Below, piece by piece: positions 8,785 to 17,878 of a DNA stretch of 64,000 bases (position 1 is its first letter; each line of letters begins with the position of its first letter). The position numbers were made by a program, and so were the translations under genes. Below the pieces are notes generated by a model. That model made no database searches and had not been told where the DNA came from. It saw nothing but the letters and a program-made list of their open reading frames with translations. The DNA lies in the NCBI RefSeq assembly GCF_000302455.1, contig NZ_AMPO01000011.1, positions 1 to 64,000 on the forward strand, given 5' to 3'. The stretch comes from Methanobacterium formicicum DSM 3637 (GTDB taxonomy: Archaea > Methanobacteriota > Methanobacteria > Methanobacteriales > Methanobacteriaceae).

Positions 8785-9894
8785 ATGCATGATAAAATTA
8801 GGGTTAATGCTATTCTGGGATTATACTCCGGAGAAATGTACGGAAAATACAAAGTTTACCTAAAAACAGCAGAAAATTTAGATGATCTGGCGGTTTTTAA
8901 TGAAATTCCTTACCAGTTACCAATGTTTAACATCCCTCATTATGATTTAATTCATAAAATCGTCATTTATCCCCATAGGGTTAAGAAATCTTTAGATGGT
9001 AATGCTGATCTGACCCATATATTTTCACAGGAAGAAACATATTTACTGAATCGGATTGACTTTAAAACTCCAAAAATTGCCACTTGTCTGGATATAATAC
9101 CTCTTCTATCTGAAGAAAATACTCAAATGTCCATGAAGTTTTTAAAATATTCCATGGAAGGAATGAAAAAGGCAGATAAGATTATAACCATCTCCGATCA
9201 CACTAAAAGGGACATTATTCAACACCTGGATATACCTTCAGAAATGATAGAAACTGTTCATCTGGGAGTTGACCCTTACTTCCAGTTAATGCCCCCAGTG
9301 AAACTTCAGGAAATCCGCCAGAAGTACAATCTTCCTGAAAAATTCATTCTGTACGTGGGATCAGAACAGCCCCGGAAAAATTTCAACACTGTGGTCAAGG
9401 CGTTCCACAGTTTAAAAGAAAAATATAATTTAGACGAAATGAAATTGGTAAAGGTGGGAAAACCTCAGATAGGCGAATCAGACCGCAAAATACTGTTCGA
9501 TCTTTTGGATGATTTGAACATCACTTCTGAAGTGTTTTTCATGGATTATGTTCCTGAAGAAGATTTACCGGCATTTTATAATCTGGCTGATCTGTTTGTC
9601 TACCCTTCACTTTATGAAGGGTTTGGTTTGCCTCCTTTGGAGGCTATGGCTTGTGGTACTCCGGTGGTAACTTCAAATACTTCTTCTTTACCTGAGGTGG
9701 TGGGTGATGCAGGTATCATGGTTGATCCTTTGGACGAGGAGGCTCTGGCCAGTGCTATGCACCGGATACTCTCTGATGAGGAACTCCAGTGTGAACTACG
9801 AGAAAGAGGCATCAGTCGTGCCAGAGATTTTAGCTGGCAAAAAACAGCTCAAAAGACCTGGAAAGTTTATCAGGAAGTTTTGGGGGAATATTAA
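8785..9894 (+). CDS. GT-B glycosyltransferase (group 1 / GT4-like)
   Basis: This is a paralogue of the preceding gene, 369 residues. It has FILYVGSEQPRKNFNTVV at the start of the nucleotide-binding domain and EGFGLPPLE with the EX7E pair near Glu278/Glu286. The N-terminal half is clearly different from the neighbour (HIFSQEETYLLNRIDFKTPK), so acceptor specificity should differ. ATG 8785 is chosen because GGGAT lies about 6 nt upstream; an in-frame TTG overlapping the previous gene is less likely. The short spacing suggests an operon with the gene at 7652. Confidence 0.87.
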   Translation: MHDKIRVNAILGLYSGEMYGKYKVYLKTAENLDDLAVFNEIPYQLPMFNIPHYDLIHKIVIYPHRVKKSLDGNADLTHIFSQEETYLLNRIDFKTPKIATCLDIIPLLSEENTQMSMKFLKYSMEGMKKADKIITISDHTKRDIIQHLDIPSEMIETVHLGVDPYFQLMPPVKLQEIRQKYNLPEKFILYVGSEQPRKNFNTVVKAFHSLKEKYNLDEMKLVKVGKPQIGESDRKILFDLLDDLNITSEVFFMDYVPEEDLPAFYNLADLFVYPSLYEGFGLPPLEAMACGTPVVTSNTSSLPEVVGDAGIMVDPLDEEALASAMHRILSDEELQCELRERGISRARDFSWQKTAQKTWKVYQEVLGEY

Positions 9895-9920
9895 AATGAT
9901 TCGCATTATTAGCATAATTA

Positions 9921-10036
9921 ATGGTTGATTATTCCATTTAATGGTTGATTATTCCATTTAATGGTTGATTATTCCATTTAATGGTTGATTATTCCATTTA
10001 ATGGTTGATTATTCCATTTAATGGTTGATTATTCCA
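9921..10036. repeat. Perfect 20-bp tandem array, 5.8 copies
   Basis: The unit ATGGTTGATTATTCCATTTA is repeated without a mismatch at 9921, 9941, 9961, 9981 and 10001, with a 16-base partial copy at 10021. It starts 26 bases after the stop of one glycosyltransferase gene and ends 44 bases before the next start, so it fills the promoter-leader space. Perfect identity points to recent expansion and likely length variation among strains. Confidence 0.95.
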
Positions 10037-10080
10037 CGTGAAGATATAATTTATACAATAGATTTAATACGGAGATTTGA

Positions 10081-11304
10081 ATGTCAGAAAAATTAAAAAT
10101 AGCAATTTTCCATAACCTCCCTTCAGGAGGAGCTAAAAGAGCTTTACATGGATTTGTAAAGTACTTATCTACTTCCGGTCATACAGTTGACCTTTACATT
10201 CCGGAAACAGCCAATGAAGAATTTCTGCCCCTGGAGGGTATGGTGCGGGATATGCATGTTTTCCCGGTTAAAAAGAGTTGGTTCCGCTCCCTGGTGTACT
10301 CCACCTTTTCCTATGTACCAGCCATATTCAAACCCATATCCATAAAAAATGTGGACCAAGCTGAAAAAGCCATTGCCCAGACCATCAATCAGGGAGATTA
10401 CGATGTGGTATTCAGTGAACAGGACCAGTTTGTCATGGCTCCTTACTTCCTGAAGTATGTTGAAAAACCCACTGTTTACTACTGCCAGCAGCCTCCACGC
10501 AGAGAAAAAATACTGGAAAAAATTTCTGAGGATAAGAGGAAAAAGAGGTTACTGGAACCCCTGATTAAGCGATACATCAACCATGTGATTGCCAGTGAGA
10601 TGAACCTGGACCTTAAAAATGTGCAGTACGCAAGGTACATGATTGCTAATTCGTACTACTCTCATGAATCTATTTTAAGATCATATGGATTAAATTCCTA
10701 TGTTTCATACCTGGGTGTGGATGTAGAACTCTTTAAACCACTGGGACTTCCCAGAGAAGGTTTTGTATTATCGGTGGGTACCTGCATACCTCCCAAGGGT
10801 TACGATTTTATCATAAACTCCCTGGCCCTGGTGGATGAGAAGGTCCGACCCAAACTGATTATTGTCTCCAATATGGGTGATGAACAATGGAAGGATTATC
10901 TCCGGGAAATGGCAACTGGTTTGGGAGTAGATCTGGAAATATTAAGGGGTATTGATGATGATAAACTGGTTTCCCTCTATAACCGGGCTAAAATGGTATT
11001 ATACGCACCTTATCTAGAACCATTTGGACTGGTCCCCCTGGAAGCAATGGCCTGTGGAACCCCTGTGGTTGCAGTTAAAGAAGGGGGTGTTCGGGAAACT
11101 GTTATCCACAATGAAAATGGATTCCTAACTCAGCGAGACGAAATACTATTTGCAGAAGCAGTTACTCAACTATTGGATAATGAAGAAAAAAGAATAAAAT
11201 TAGCTCAAAATGCTCTGAAAATGGTTCAAAGGGACTGGTCACTTGAAAGTGCCGGTGAAAGATTGGTTGATCATCTTAAACGATCAATAAATGGGTATGA
11301 TTAA
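10081..11304 (+). CDS. GT-B glycosyltransferase (group 1 / GT4-like)
   Basis: This 407-residue protein has an N-terminal domain with HNLPSGGAKRALHGF (glycine-rich loop near residues 11-19) and VYYCQQPPR, and a C-terminal domain starting at VLSVGTCIPPKGYDFI. Its EX7E motif is EPFGLVPLE (Glu313/Glu321), followed by AMACGTPVV. YYCQQPPR is often seen in mannosyltransferases of the ALG11/ALG2-like GT4 branch, so a mannose donor is possible but unproven. GGAGAT lies 5 nt before the ATG. The 3' end of the gene enters a degenerate 20-bp array. Confidence 0.88.
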   Translation: MSEKLKIAIFHNLPSGGAKRALHGFVKYLSTSGHTVDLYIPETANEEFLPLEGMVRDMHVFPVKKSWFRSLVYSTFSYVPAIFKPISIKNVDQAEKAIAQTINQGDYDVVFSEQDQFVMAPYFLKYVEKPTVYYCQQPPRREKILEKISEDKRKKRLLEPLIKRYINHVIASEMNLDLKNVQYARYMIANSYYSHESILRSYGLNSYVSYLGVDVELFKPLGLPREGFVLSVGTCIPPKGYDFIINSLALVDEKVRPKLIIVSNMGDEQWKDYLREMATGLGVDLEILRGIDDDKLVSLYNRAKMVLYAPYLEPFGLVPLEAMACGTPVVAVKEGGVRETVIHNENGFLTQRDEILFAEAVTQLLDNEEKRIKLAQNALKMVQRDWSLESAGERLVDHLKRSINGYD

Positions 11305-11395
11305 CGATAAGGGATGGTTAACGATCTATGAATATGGTTAACGATCTGTAAAGGAAGATTAATATCCATAAGAGATGTGATTAACATATTTGGGG
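11296..11395. repeat. Degenerate ~20-bp array starting in the 3' end of the upstream gene
   Basis: Five units of 19-21 bases share a GATTAA/GGTTAA core (for example TGGTTAACGATCTATGAATA at 11315-11334). The first unit covers the last codons and the TAA stop (11302-11304) of the glycosyltransferase gene, so the stop-codon segment itself is the repeated element. Confidence 0.6.
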
Positions 11396-11519
11396 AATTT
11401 ACTGTTTGAAGGTTAAAATCATCAAATTTATAGGGAGTTAATTATTATTTTGGGATAAATTTGTTCAATCTGATGATTAAACAATCATCTTGAGATTTTT
11501 CAATCACTAAAATATATCA

Positions 11520-11543
11520 TGAATTCGGATATCCATGAATTCA
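11520..11543. promoter_or_regulatory. Near-palindrome upstream of the dehydratase-like gene
   Basis: TGAATTC, GGATATCC and ATGAATTCA follow each other; the outer EcoRI-type blocks and the inner 8-bp palindrome form an interrupted inverted repeat about 105 bases upstream of ATG 11649. This may be an operator; no regulator is implied by the sequence. Confidence 0.3.
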
Positions 11544-11648
11544 GGGGAACAATTTATAATCATGAAAATAAATTAAGAACTATTCATGATTAATCCTAAA
11601 GGTAAAATTAATTTGATTTGTTTATAAATTGATTATGTGGAAGATACT

Positions 11649-12878
11649 ATGAACTGGAATGGAAAAAATATTCTGATAACTGGGGCCAATGGATTTGTTG
11701 GCTCTTACCTGGCAAAAGAACTATTGGATGCTGGTGCAGAGGTCTACGGTTTTATCCGGCCAGAAGACATGGCTGCAATGGAGAAAAACCTGATAGACAA
11801 AGGTATTAAGGATAAACTTATTATGTTGGAGGGGGATCTGACTGATATAACCTCACTGGCCAGTGCATTTGATGCATCTCAACCAGACTATCTTTTTCAC
11901 CTGGCAGCACAGTCTTTTGTGGAGTTATCATTCCGCCGTCCTCTGGAAACCCAGCATATAAACTGTATAGGTACTGCCAACCTCCTGGAAGCTGCACGTG
12001 TTAAGGATATGGATACCAAGATGATCTTCGCTGGTTCCAGTGAAGAATACGGTATGGTTCTATCCTCAGAGGAACAGTACCACAGTGCACTTAAGGATGG
12101 TAAAACCATCTTTCCAGAACCTACCGCCATACCTGAATTACCGGTCAAGGAATCCAATCCTTTAAGACCAATGTCACCTTATGCAGTGTCAAAGGTTTAC
12201 GGAGATCTCTTGATGCAGAATTACCATCATTCCTTTGGCATGGACACAGTAGTGTCACGGGCCTTTAACCACGAAGGAGCTGGAAGAGGGATCATGTTCG
12301 TAACTTCGGTGATAACCAATCAGATCATGAAACTCAAACACCAGGAAACCGACCGCATTCTCATTGGAAATCTCAATGCCTTCCGGGACTGGTCCCATGT
12401 AAACGATATAATCCAGGGATACCTTCTCCTGGCAGCTAAGGGTAAAAGTGGAGAAGCATACAACCAGGGATCCATGCGAACCAACTCTGTCCTCAGTTAC
12501 ATACTGCTGGGACTGGATAAAGCAGGATGGAACATCAACAGTATCGAAACCATCAATGGTGATAAAAACGTGGATAACCCTGTAGAAATCAACAAAGACC
12601 CTATATTTGGGGTGAAGTTCGATAAAACCAGGGTGGACCAGATCATGCTGGAAGAAGGACTGGAATACACCATTCAGGATAAAGGAATCAACGTGAACAC
12701 CGACCAGGGAAAGGTGGTTATTGAGTTCAACCCGGACCGTTTCCGACCAGCGGAAGTTCCAATGATCCTATCGGATAACCAGAAAATACAGAAGATCGGA
12801 GGAAAAATCCAGTACAGTCTCAGTGATGTTATAGAAGACCAGTTGAATTACTTCGATTTGAAAGAAAACCGAGTGTAA
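11649..12878 (+). CDS. NAD(P)-dependent sugar epimerase/dehydratase, GDP-mannose 4,6-dehydratase-like
   Basis: This extended short-chain dehydrogenase has 409 residues. The Rossmann motif TGANGFVG is at residues 11-18. SSEEYG provides the Ser/Thr-Glu pair typical of GDP-mannose 4,6-dehydratases, and SPYAVSKVYGD provides the catalytic Tyr-XXX-Lys. GNLNAFRDWSHVNDIIQGY also fits that subfamily, which makes GDP-4-keto-6-deoxymannose, a precursor of deoxyhexoses. It is longer than usual (most are about 320-350) because of an extra segment around residues 305-370. ATG 11649 has GGAAG 7 nt upstream; the in-frame GTG at 11637 is less likely. The gene sits among glycosyltransferases and probably supplies one of their activated sugars. 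Confidence 0.82.
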   Translation: MNWNGKNILITGANGFVGSYLAKELLDAGAEVYGFIRPEDMAAMEKNLIDKGIKDKLIMLEGDLTDITSLASAFDASQPDYLFHLAAQSFVELSFRRPLETQHINCIGTANLLEAARVKDMDTKMIFAGSSEEYGMVLSSEEQYHSALKDGKTIFPEPTAIPELPVKESNPLRPMSPYAVSKVYGDLLMQNYHHSFGMDTVVSRAFNHEGAGRGIMFVTSVITNQIMKLKHQETDRILIGNLNAFRDWSHVNDIIQGYLLLAAKGKSGEAYNQGSMRTNSVLSYILLGLDKAGWNINSIETINGDKNVDNPVEINKDPIFGVKFDKTRVDQIMLEEGLEYTIQDKGINVNTDQGKVVIEFNPDRFRPAEVPMILSDNQKIQKIGGKIQYSLSDVIEDQLNYFDLKENRV

Positions 12879-12913
12879 TTCCCTTTATTAATTTTTATTT
12901 TTTAAATCAGAGT

Positions 12914-12998
12914 ACTAAAACATCTGTGAATTATAACTAAAACATCGTGAATTATAACTAAAACACTGTGAATTATAACTAAAACACTGTGAATTATA
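12914..12998. repeat. Tandem array, 21-22-bp units, 4 copies
   Basis: Units begin at 12914, 12936, 12957 and 12978. All read ACTAAAACA, then a short variable stretch, then GTGAATTATA. The array lies 35 bases downstream of the dehydratase-like gene and about 110 bases upstream of the next start. Confidence 0.85.
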
Positions 12999-13110
12999 TT
13001 TACCAACCTTAAAATCCTTAATAAGGGTATTCTACTTAAAAATCAGTTATTGACAATTAGTACTGTCCAAATTAATATAATAAAAATAGTATTTGTAAAA
13101 ATATAATCCA

Positions 13111-14169
13111 ATGATTCCCATGCACCCTGAAGTTGCAATTATACTGCTAAACTGGAATGGCTGGAAAGACACTGTAGAGTGTCTGGAGTCACTTTACCAG
13201 ATCGATTATCCTTCCTACAATATCATCGTGGTTGATAATGATTCCCAGGATGATTCCCTAAAAAAAATAAGGAAATACTGTGAAGGAGAGATGGAAGTAG
13301 AGTCCAAATTTTTCCATTACAATTCACTCAATAAGCCGGTAGAAATATTTGAATTTGATGAAAATGAACTGAATTCACTTAAAAAAAAAGATTTTACCAT
13401 TGAAACCCTTACAGTATCTGATAATACTGGAAAAACCATCGCGGATGATCTGAGGTCCATCACTAACCGGATAAGGAATACTCCCTCCAGTGGTAAGTTA
13501 ATTCTTATCAAAAATCATGAAAATTATGGATTTGCCAGGGGAAACAACATTGGGATAAGCTTTGCCAGGGAAATATTAAACACTCCCTACAATCTTCTTT
13601 TAAACAACGACACAGTGGTTGATAAAAATTTCCTCCAGGAACTCGTTAAAGTTGCAGAATCAGATGAGGAGATAGCCCTGGTTGGTTCTAAAATATACTA
13701 TTATGACTTCAATGGCAAAGATGATGAAATATGGTGTGTTGGTGGTAAAATAAACCTGAACCACTACCCAGGTCACTACGCTGTAATGGAAGATGTGGAT
13801 ATAGATTCATACCAGGGCCAGACACTGGATGTGGATTGGGTTTCTGGAGCAGCAATGCTGATAAAAGCAGATAAGGTACCCTTCAACTACCTGGATGAAG
13901 ATTTCTTCTTTGGATGTGAAGATGCTGACCTGGCAATAAAACTCAACAATCACGGGTATAAAGCCAGAACTGCCCTTAATTCAATAGTGTGGCACAAGAT
14001 CGGTGTTTCCAGGAAGAAGGGTAAACTGATTAACACCACCATTTCCGAGATAAAAACCAGTTTAAAATTCATGAAGGCCCATAAAAAAGGTTACGGGCGC
14101 AGATTGCCGATTTATTATACTCAGATTCTCTATTTTTACCTATCTGGATTCTTGAAGAGGTTTTTTTAA
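13111..14169 (+). CDS. Family 2 glycosyltransferase, rhamnosyltransferase (WbbL)-like
   Basis: This 352-residue GT-A protein has VAIILLNWNGWKDTVECLES and IIVVDNDSQDDSL at the N-terminus, NYGFARGNNIGI, LLLNNDTVVD (the DXD-equivalent), DWVSGAAMLIK and FFFGCEDADLAIKL. These are the standard landmarks of WbbL-type rhamnosyltransferases. About 60 extra residues (roughly 65-125, charged and Glu/Lys/Thr-rich) separate the first two landmarks, which are usually adjacent. No ribosome-binding site precedes ATG 13111 or the in-frame ATG at 13120; the message may be leaderless. It closes the rightward half of the glycan cluster and faces the leftward half across an array of 20-bp repeats. Confidence 0.87.
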   Translation: MIPMHPEVAIILLNWNGWKDTVECLESLYQIDYPSYNIIVVDNDSQDDSLKKIRKYCEGEMEVESKFFHYNSLNKPVEIFEFDENELNSLKKKDFTIETLTVSDNTGKTIADDLRSITNRIRNTPSSGKLILIKNHENYGFARGNNIGISFAREILNTPYNLLLNNDTVVDKNFLQELVKVAESDEEIALVGSKIYYYDFNGKDDEIWCVGGKINLNHYPGHYAVMEDVDIDSYQGQTLDVDWVSGAAMLIKADKVPFNYLDEDFFFGCEDADLAIKLNNHGYKARTALNSIVWHKIGVSRKKGKLINTTISEIKTSLKFMKAHKKGYGRRLPIYYTQILYFYLSGFLKRFF

Positions 14170-14230
14170 TCTAATATTTTAAAATTTAGTATTTTGAATT
14201 GAGGGTAGTAATATTTCTTTTTTTAAAATT

Positions 14231-14370
14231 AGAACTTATTTAAACCAATTAGAACTTATTTAAACCAATTAGAACTTATTTAAACCAATTAGAACTTATT
14301 TAAACCAATTAGAACTTTTTTAGATTAATTAAAATTTTTTTAGATTAATTAGAACTATTTGAAATGCTTA
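14231..14370. repeat. Tandem array, 20-bp units, 7 copies between convergent genes
   Basis: AGAACTTATTTAAACCAATT is present in identical copies at 14231, 14251, 14271 and 14291, followed by three diverged units at 14311, 14331 and 14351 that keep the exact 20-base register. It occupies the junction where the rightward and leftward halves of the glycan cluster meet; T-runs at 14216-14224 could serve as the terminator. Confidence 0.9.
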
Positions 14371-14468
14371 AAACACTAAATGATATAAATCTATCAATAA
14401 TTGCTTTTTTCAGGACACATACAAAATTTGAGGATATTGAAGGTTATGTTTTAGATAATATTGTCTCA

Positions 14469-15620
14469 TTATTTTCTCAAAACATAATTCACTGCTTTCT
14501 GGAATCCTTCCACCATGTGGGGATAACAGAATCCTTCCTGGATAATCTGGAATGATCTTTGACCCATCTTAGATCTTAGATCATCATCTTCCATTATCCT
14601 GTCAATGGCCTCCTGAAGTGCACTGGCATCCTTTTCCGGGACAGTGAATCCGTTTTCACCTTCAATGATCATGTCACTGGCTGCGCCCACTGCATCGGTG
14701 GCCACTACTGGCTTTTTATAGTACATGGCTTCGTTCAGTACCAGCACCCAGGGATCACCAATTCCCAGGGTTATGGAGGGAATCACAACCAGATCACTCT
14801 GAAAATAGTAAGATACCAGTTCATCCTGGGAAACATTACCTGTAAATATCACCCGGTTCTCCAGTCCCAGTTCCCGGACCATACTTTTAAGCTCATCTTC
14901 ATATTCCCCACTACCCACTATTAACAGAACCGCATCTTCACTTTTGCTCATTTTAATAGCCTGAATAATGTACTGAACCCCTTTTCTTTCAATTAACCGC
15001 CCCACATAAAGAACGATTCTTTTCCCGGAAAGATCTTCCATCCCTTCCCACTGAGTTATATCTTCTGGGTCATGTTCTTGAACGGTTTGATTACTGACAT
15101 TGGGCATGATAAATGTTTTTTCAGGTTTTGCACCCAGATCAAGGAAGTATTCCCGGTGTCTGGTTCCAGGAACCACGATGGCACTGGCAGTTTGGACCAT
15201 CCATTTAATAAACGGCTTCAGTAACCTGGATTTCAGGGACTCATCTTCCCAGCCCCAATCCTCCCTCCAGAGAATAACTGGTTTCCTTCGAAGCCAGGAC
15301 ACACTAAAACAGTAAATACTCTCCATGATCTCAGGGATACTATCCCAGCTACCACCTACCAGGACCTGATAATCACCCCACACTGCACCGGTTAATCCCC
15401 AGGCAACACCCAAATGATTGGTCAGGAGTGTGTAGTTAACACCCTCCATGCCATCTATTTCGCCCTGAGTTTCCACTCCGTAGAGCGTTTGGGAGATGTC
15501 TGGATGATTGAAAAGGTAATTCATGGAATAAATATCAGATAATGCCCTGAAAAAGGGTATGCGGTACCACATTATGGTGTTGTGTATGAAAAGTATCCGG
15601 GTTGATGAATCATCGCTCAT
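14469..15620 (-). CDS. GT-B glycosyltransferase (group 1 / GT4-like)
   Basis: This 383-residue protein has RIVLYVGRLIERKGVQYIIQ at the start of the nucleotide-binding domain, LLIVGSGEYEDELK, and VLVLNEAMYYKKPVVATDAV as the EX7E region. The first Glu of that motif is replaced (GIGDPWVLVLNE), a departure from canonical GT4. The N-terminal domain has LWREDWGWEDESL. The gene overlaps the stop of the upstream membrane-protein gene by four bases (ATGA), so the two are translationally coupled and presumably act together. The sugar is unknown. Confidence 0.84.
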   Translation of the reverse strand: MSDDSSTRILFIHNTIMWYRIPFFRALSDIYSMNYLFNHPDISQTLYGVETQGEIDGMEGVNYTLLTNHLGVAWGLTGAVWGDYQVLVGGSWDSIPEIMESIYCFSVSWLRRKPVILWREDWGWEDESLKSRLLKPFIKWMVQTASAIVVPGTRHREYFLDLGAKPEKTFIMPNVSNQTVQEHDPEDITQWEGMEDLSGKRIVLYVGRLIERKGVQYIIQAIKMSKSEDAVLLIVGSGEYEDELKSMVRELGLENRVIFTGNVSQDELVSYYFQSDLVVIPSITLGIGDPWVLVLNEAMYYKKPVVATDAVGAASDMIIEGENGFTVPEKDASALQEAIDRIMEDDDLRSKMGQRSFQIIQEGFCYPHMVEGFQKAVNYVLRK

Positions 15621-17728
15621 TGGTAAACCTCGGCGTAGTAGTTATCGTAGATCCTGCTTTTATCCTGGAAAAGGTAGTTGAAACTGGACCAGTCACCAAT
15701 AACATCCAGGGTTTCATAGACATTTCCCTGTCTGGTGCCTACATATCCCAGGAAAATATAACCGGGCAATGTTTTGTTTGTCTCGAAATTTATTCCACTG
15801 GGCCGGTAAATGCTGATATTGCCCAGCATAAGTCGGGAACCACCAATAGAATCTGCATATATCTTTTGGTTGGGATCACTGTACTGGTTCAACCACTGGG
15901 CAGCGATCACTTCCTGGTCGAAGATGAAATTCTCACCCCTTATACTACCCGTGCTATCGTACTCTGCAGAGTAGGGTGTTCCGGTAAGGTGATACTGGAG
16001 ATGAGTACCAACCATGAACATTGATATTAACAGTACCAGGAATATGGCGGGTTTCCATTGTGGTTTTTTGATTATATTGGAGAATTTAATAACTCCAATA
16101 ATGAAAAGTGGGGCAGTGAATATTAAAAGCTGGAAGAAAAGCCGATCTGCTCCGTAGAAGAATGATACTCCGGGTAAGATGACGAACATGGCAAGTAAGG
16201 TGATGGAAAGGAGTATACCTACTATGAATTCATCATCCAGAATCTTCCTCCACTTTTTATGATCCCTGAAGATGGCGAAAAGTCCGATTCCCATCATCAG
16301 GAATACAGCATCGTTTACAATAGCGCTGATGGTGTTGGGCAGTGATTTTAAACCTATTCCCAGAACACTTAAAACCAGGGCATCTCTACCTCCGCCTGCA
16401 CCACCACTAGCGCCCCCTGCAATCCCAGCAGTGGCTGCCACAACATCTCCAGCAGCATTGAACTGTACTTTGGCGTAAATCATAAACCAAACCGCCAGGA
16501 ACAGCAGGTACAACAAGATAAGGTCGAAATTTTTAAAGTTGAGTTTTCGTTCCTTGATGACTCCCTTAACAAATGGTAAAAGGAGTATGGGAACCGTCAA
16601 TCCCAGAGCCACATAGGAAGTGGTGTAGTGGGACATTATCAGTGAAAAGATAAATATGAGAAACAGGAATTTCCTCTGCACCATCTTTTCCAGGTAACTA
16701 TCGAACAGGATCATCACTGCCAGGAAGAAGAATAGAATTGCTATTTCCTGACGCACAGCACCGGTTAAGTTTATGAAGAACAGCTGGAATACAAACAGAA
16801 GGCCTGCGAAAAAGGCGTATTCTGTTTTGAAATATTTCCTGGATACCAGATACAGCACCAGGGGAATAAAAGATCCAATAAGACTGAAGTAAAGTTTAAA
16901 TATGTACTCCCCAGCCATACCTGTGAGAACCTGGTACATGGTGGGTAATATTGTAATGTCCAGACAGGCATTGTAGGGGTTATAATAGGTGTTGATATCC
17001 CAGTGAAGGTTGGATAGAGTTAACTGGAAACAGTAATATTCAGCGTGCACATCCCTGCCCATTATATGACTGGAAGTAAGCCCGTGCATGAGTAGTATTC
17101 CCATTCCAATTAACCACAGTGATAACGGAAATGTAAGGGGATTTAAACGGTCTTTAAAGTAGAAGATCACAACCAGATACAGTGGGATGGAAAGTAGCAA
17201 AACCATCAAAATAATGTTATTCAGATAGTTATTCATGAGATAAGTGCCCATGATCGCTAGTACCGGAAACAGCAATGGGAACAGTAATGGGGAAACTAGT
17301 TTTCCAGGGTAGTTTAACTGAAAGTTAAAGATACGTTCCATACTGAAAGATTGGCCACTGCGATGGTAATCCAGCAAGGTGAAAATGATAACTTCCAGGT
17401 TCAAAGCTAAAAGCAAAGGTTCCATTGCCAGGGGCTTAGACAAATATGGATAAAGAAGGTTAAGCACAAATCCAGTAAATATTAAGAGTGAAATACTTAG
17501 ACCCACACTTAAAACTATTTTCTTCAAAAAATCCATTTTATGCATTTTTAAAGCGTTAACCAGGAGTAATCCAGGGACTACTGTAAAGAAGATAAATGGA
17601 AGGGTTTGTTTTAAAAGACCAATGTCAAGTAAGATGATGAGATCGGTTACAATCAGTAAGATTAAGACTGATAAAACCCATTCAAATCGATTGAAGTTTT
17701 TGATCCTGTTTAAAGTACTTTTAATCAT
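15617..17728 (-). CDS. Large polytopic membrane protein (DUF2206-like), possible GT-C-type enzyme
   Basis: The protein has about 703 residues with some 14-16 hydrophobic helices, a short Gly/Ala-rich linker (GIAGGASGGAGGG), and a C-terminal soluble tail of about 130 residues that begins after the last helix (IFLVLLISMFMVGTH). Layout and length fit the archaeal DUF2206 membrane family, often found in surface-glycan loci; the assignment is from memory and moderate. MGRDVHAEYY in the loop after an early helix may be the acidic site typical of GT-C transferases. GGATGTGA precedes ATG 17728; another in-frame ATG lies at 17740 without a ribosome-binding site. It is coupled to the glycosyltransferase downstream by a 4-base overlap. 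Either a polymerase-like or a lipid-sugar-dependent transferase role is plausible. Confidence 0.7.
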   Translation of the reverse strand: MIKSTLNRIKNFNRFEWVLSVLILLIVTDLIILLDIGLLKQTLPFIFFTVVPGLLLVNALKMHKMDFLKKIVLSVGLSISLLIFTGFVLNLLYPYLSKPLAMEPLLLALNLEVIIFTLLDYHRSGQSFSMERIFNFQLNYPGKLVSPLLFPLLFPVLAIMGTYLMNNYLNNIILMVLLLSIPLYLVVIFYFKDRLNPLTFPLSLWLIGMGILLMHGLTSSHIMGRDVHAEYYCFQLTLSNLHWDINTYYNPYNACLDITILPTMYQVLTGMAGEYIFKLYFSLIGSFIPLVLYLVSRKYFKTEYAFFAGLLFVFQLFFINLTGAVRQEIAILFFFLAVMILFDSYLEKMVQRKFLFLIFIFSLIMSHYTTSYVALGLTVPILLLPFVKGVIKERKLNFKNFDLILLYLLFLAVWFMIYAKVQFNAAGDVVAATAGIAGGASGGAGGGRDALVLSVLGIGLKSLPNTISAIVNDAVFLMMGIGLFAIFRDHKKWRKILDDEFIVGILLSITLLAMFVILPGVSFFYGADRLFFQLLIFTAPLFIIGVIKFSNIIKKPQWKPAIFLVLLISMFMVGTHLQYHLTGTPYSAEYDSTGSIRGENFIFDQEVIAAQWLNQYSDPNQKIYADSIGGSRLMLGNISIYRPSGINFETNKTLPGYIFLGYVGTRQGNVYETLDVIGDWSSFNYLFQDKSRIYDNYYAEVYQ

Positions 17729-17878
17729 TTCACATCCCATTTCTTTGTGGTGGTGTTTATAAATATTATTTTTTGGATATTATACCAATTATTTCAGAAT
17801 ATCAATTTATTTCAGATATACCCATTTATTTTAGAATATTATACCAATCTCATAATCAGTAACAGTGGATTTAGATTT

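Noticed and set aside
9921..10036. CRISPR array
   Set aside because: The repeats are head to tail with no spacers, the unit is 20 bp, and no cas genes are present anywhere in the window.
14364..14555. 63-codon plus-strand frame near the convergent junction
   Set aside because: Most of it is antisense to the glycosyltransferase gene ending at 14469, and the rest lies in the repeat array.
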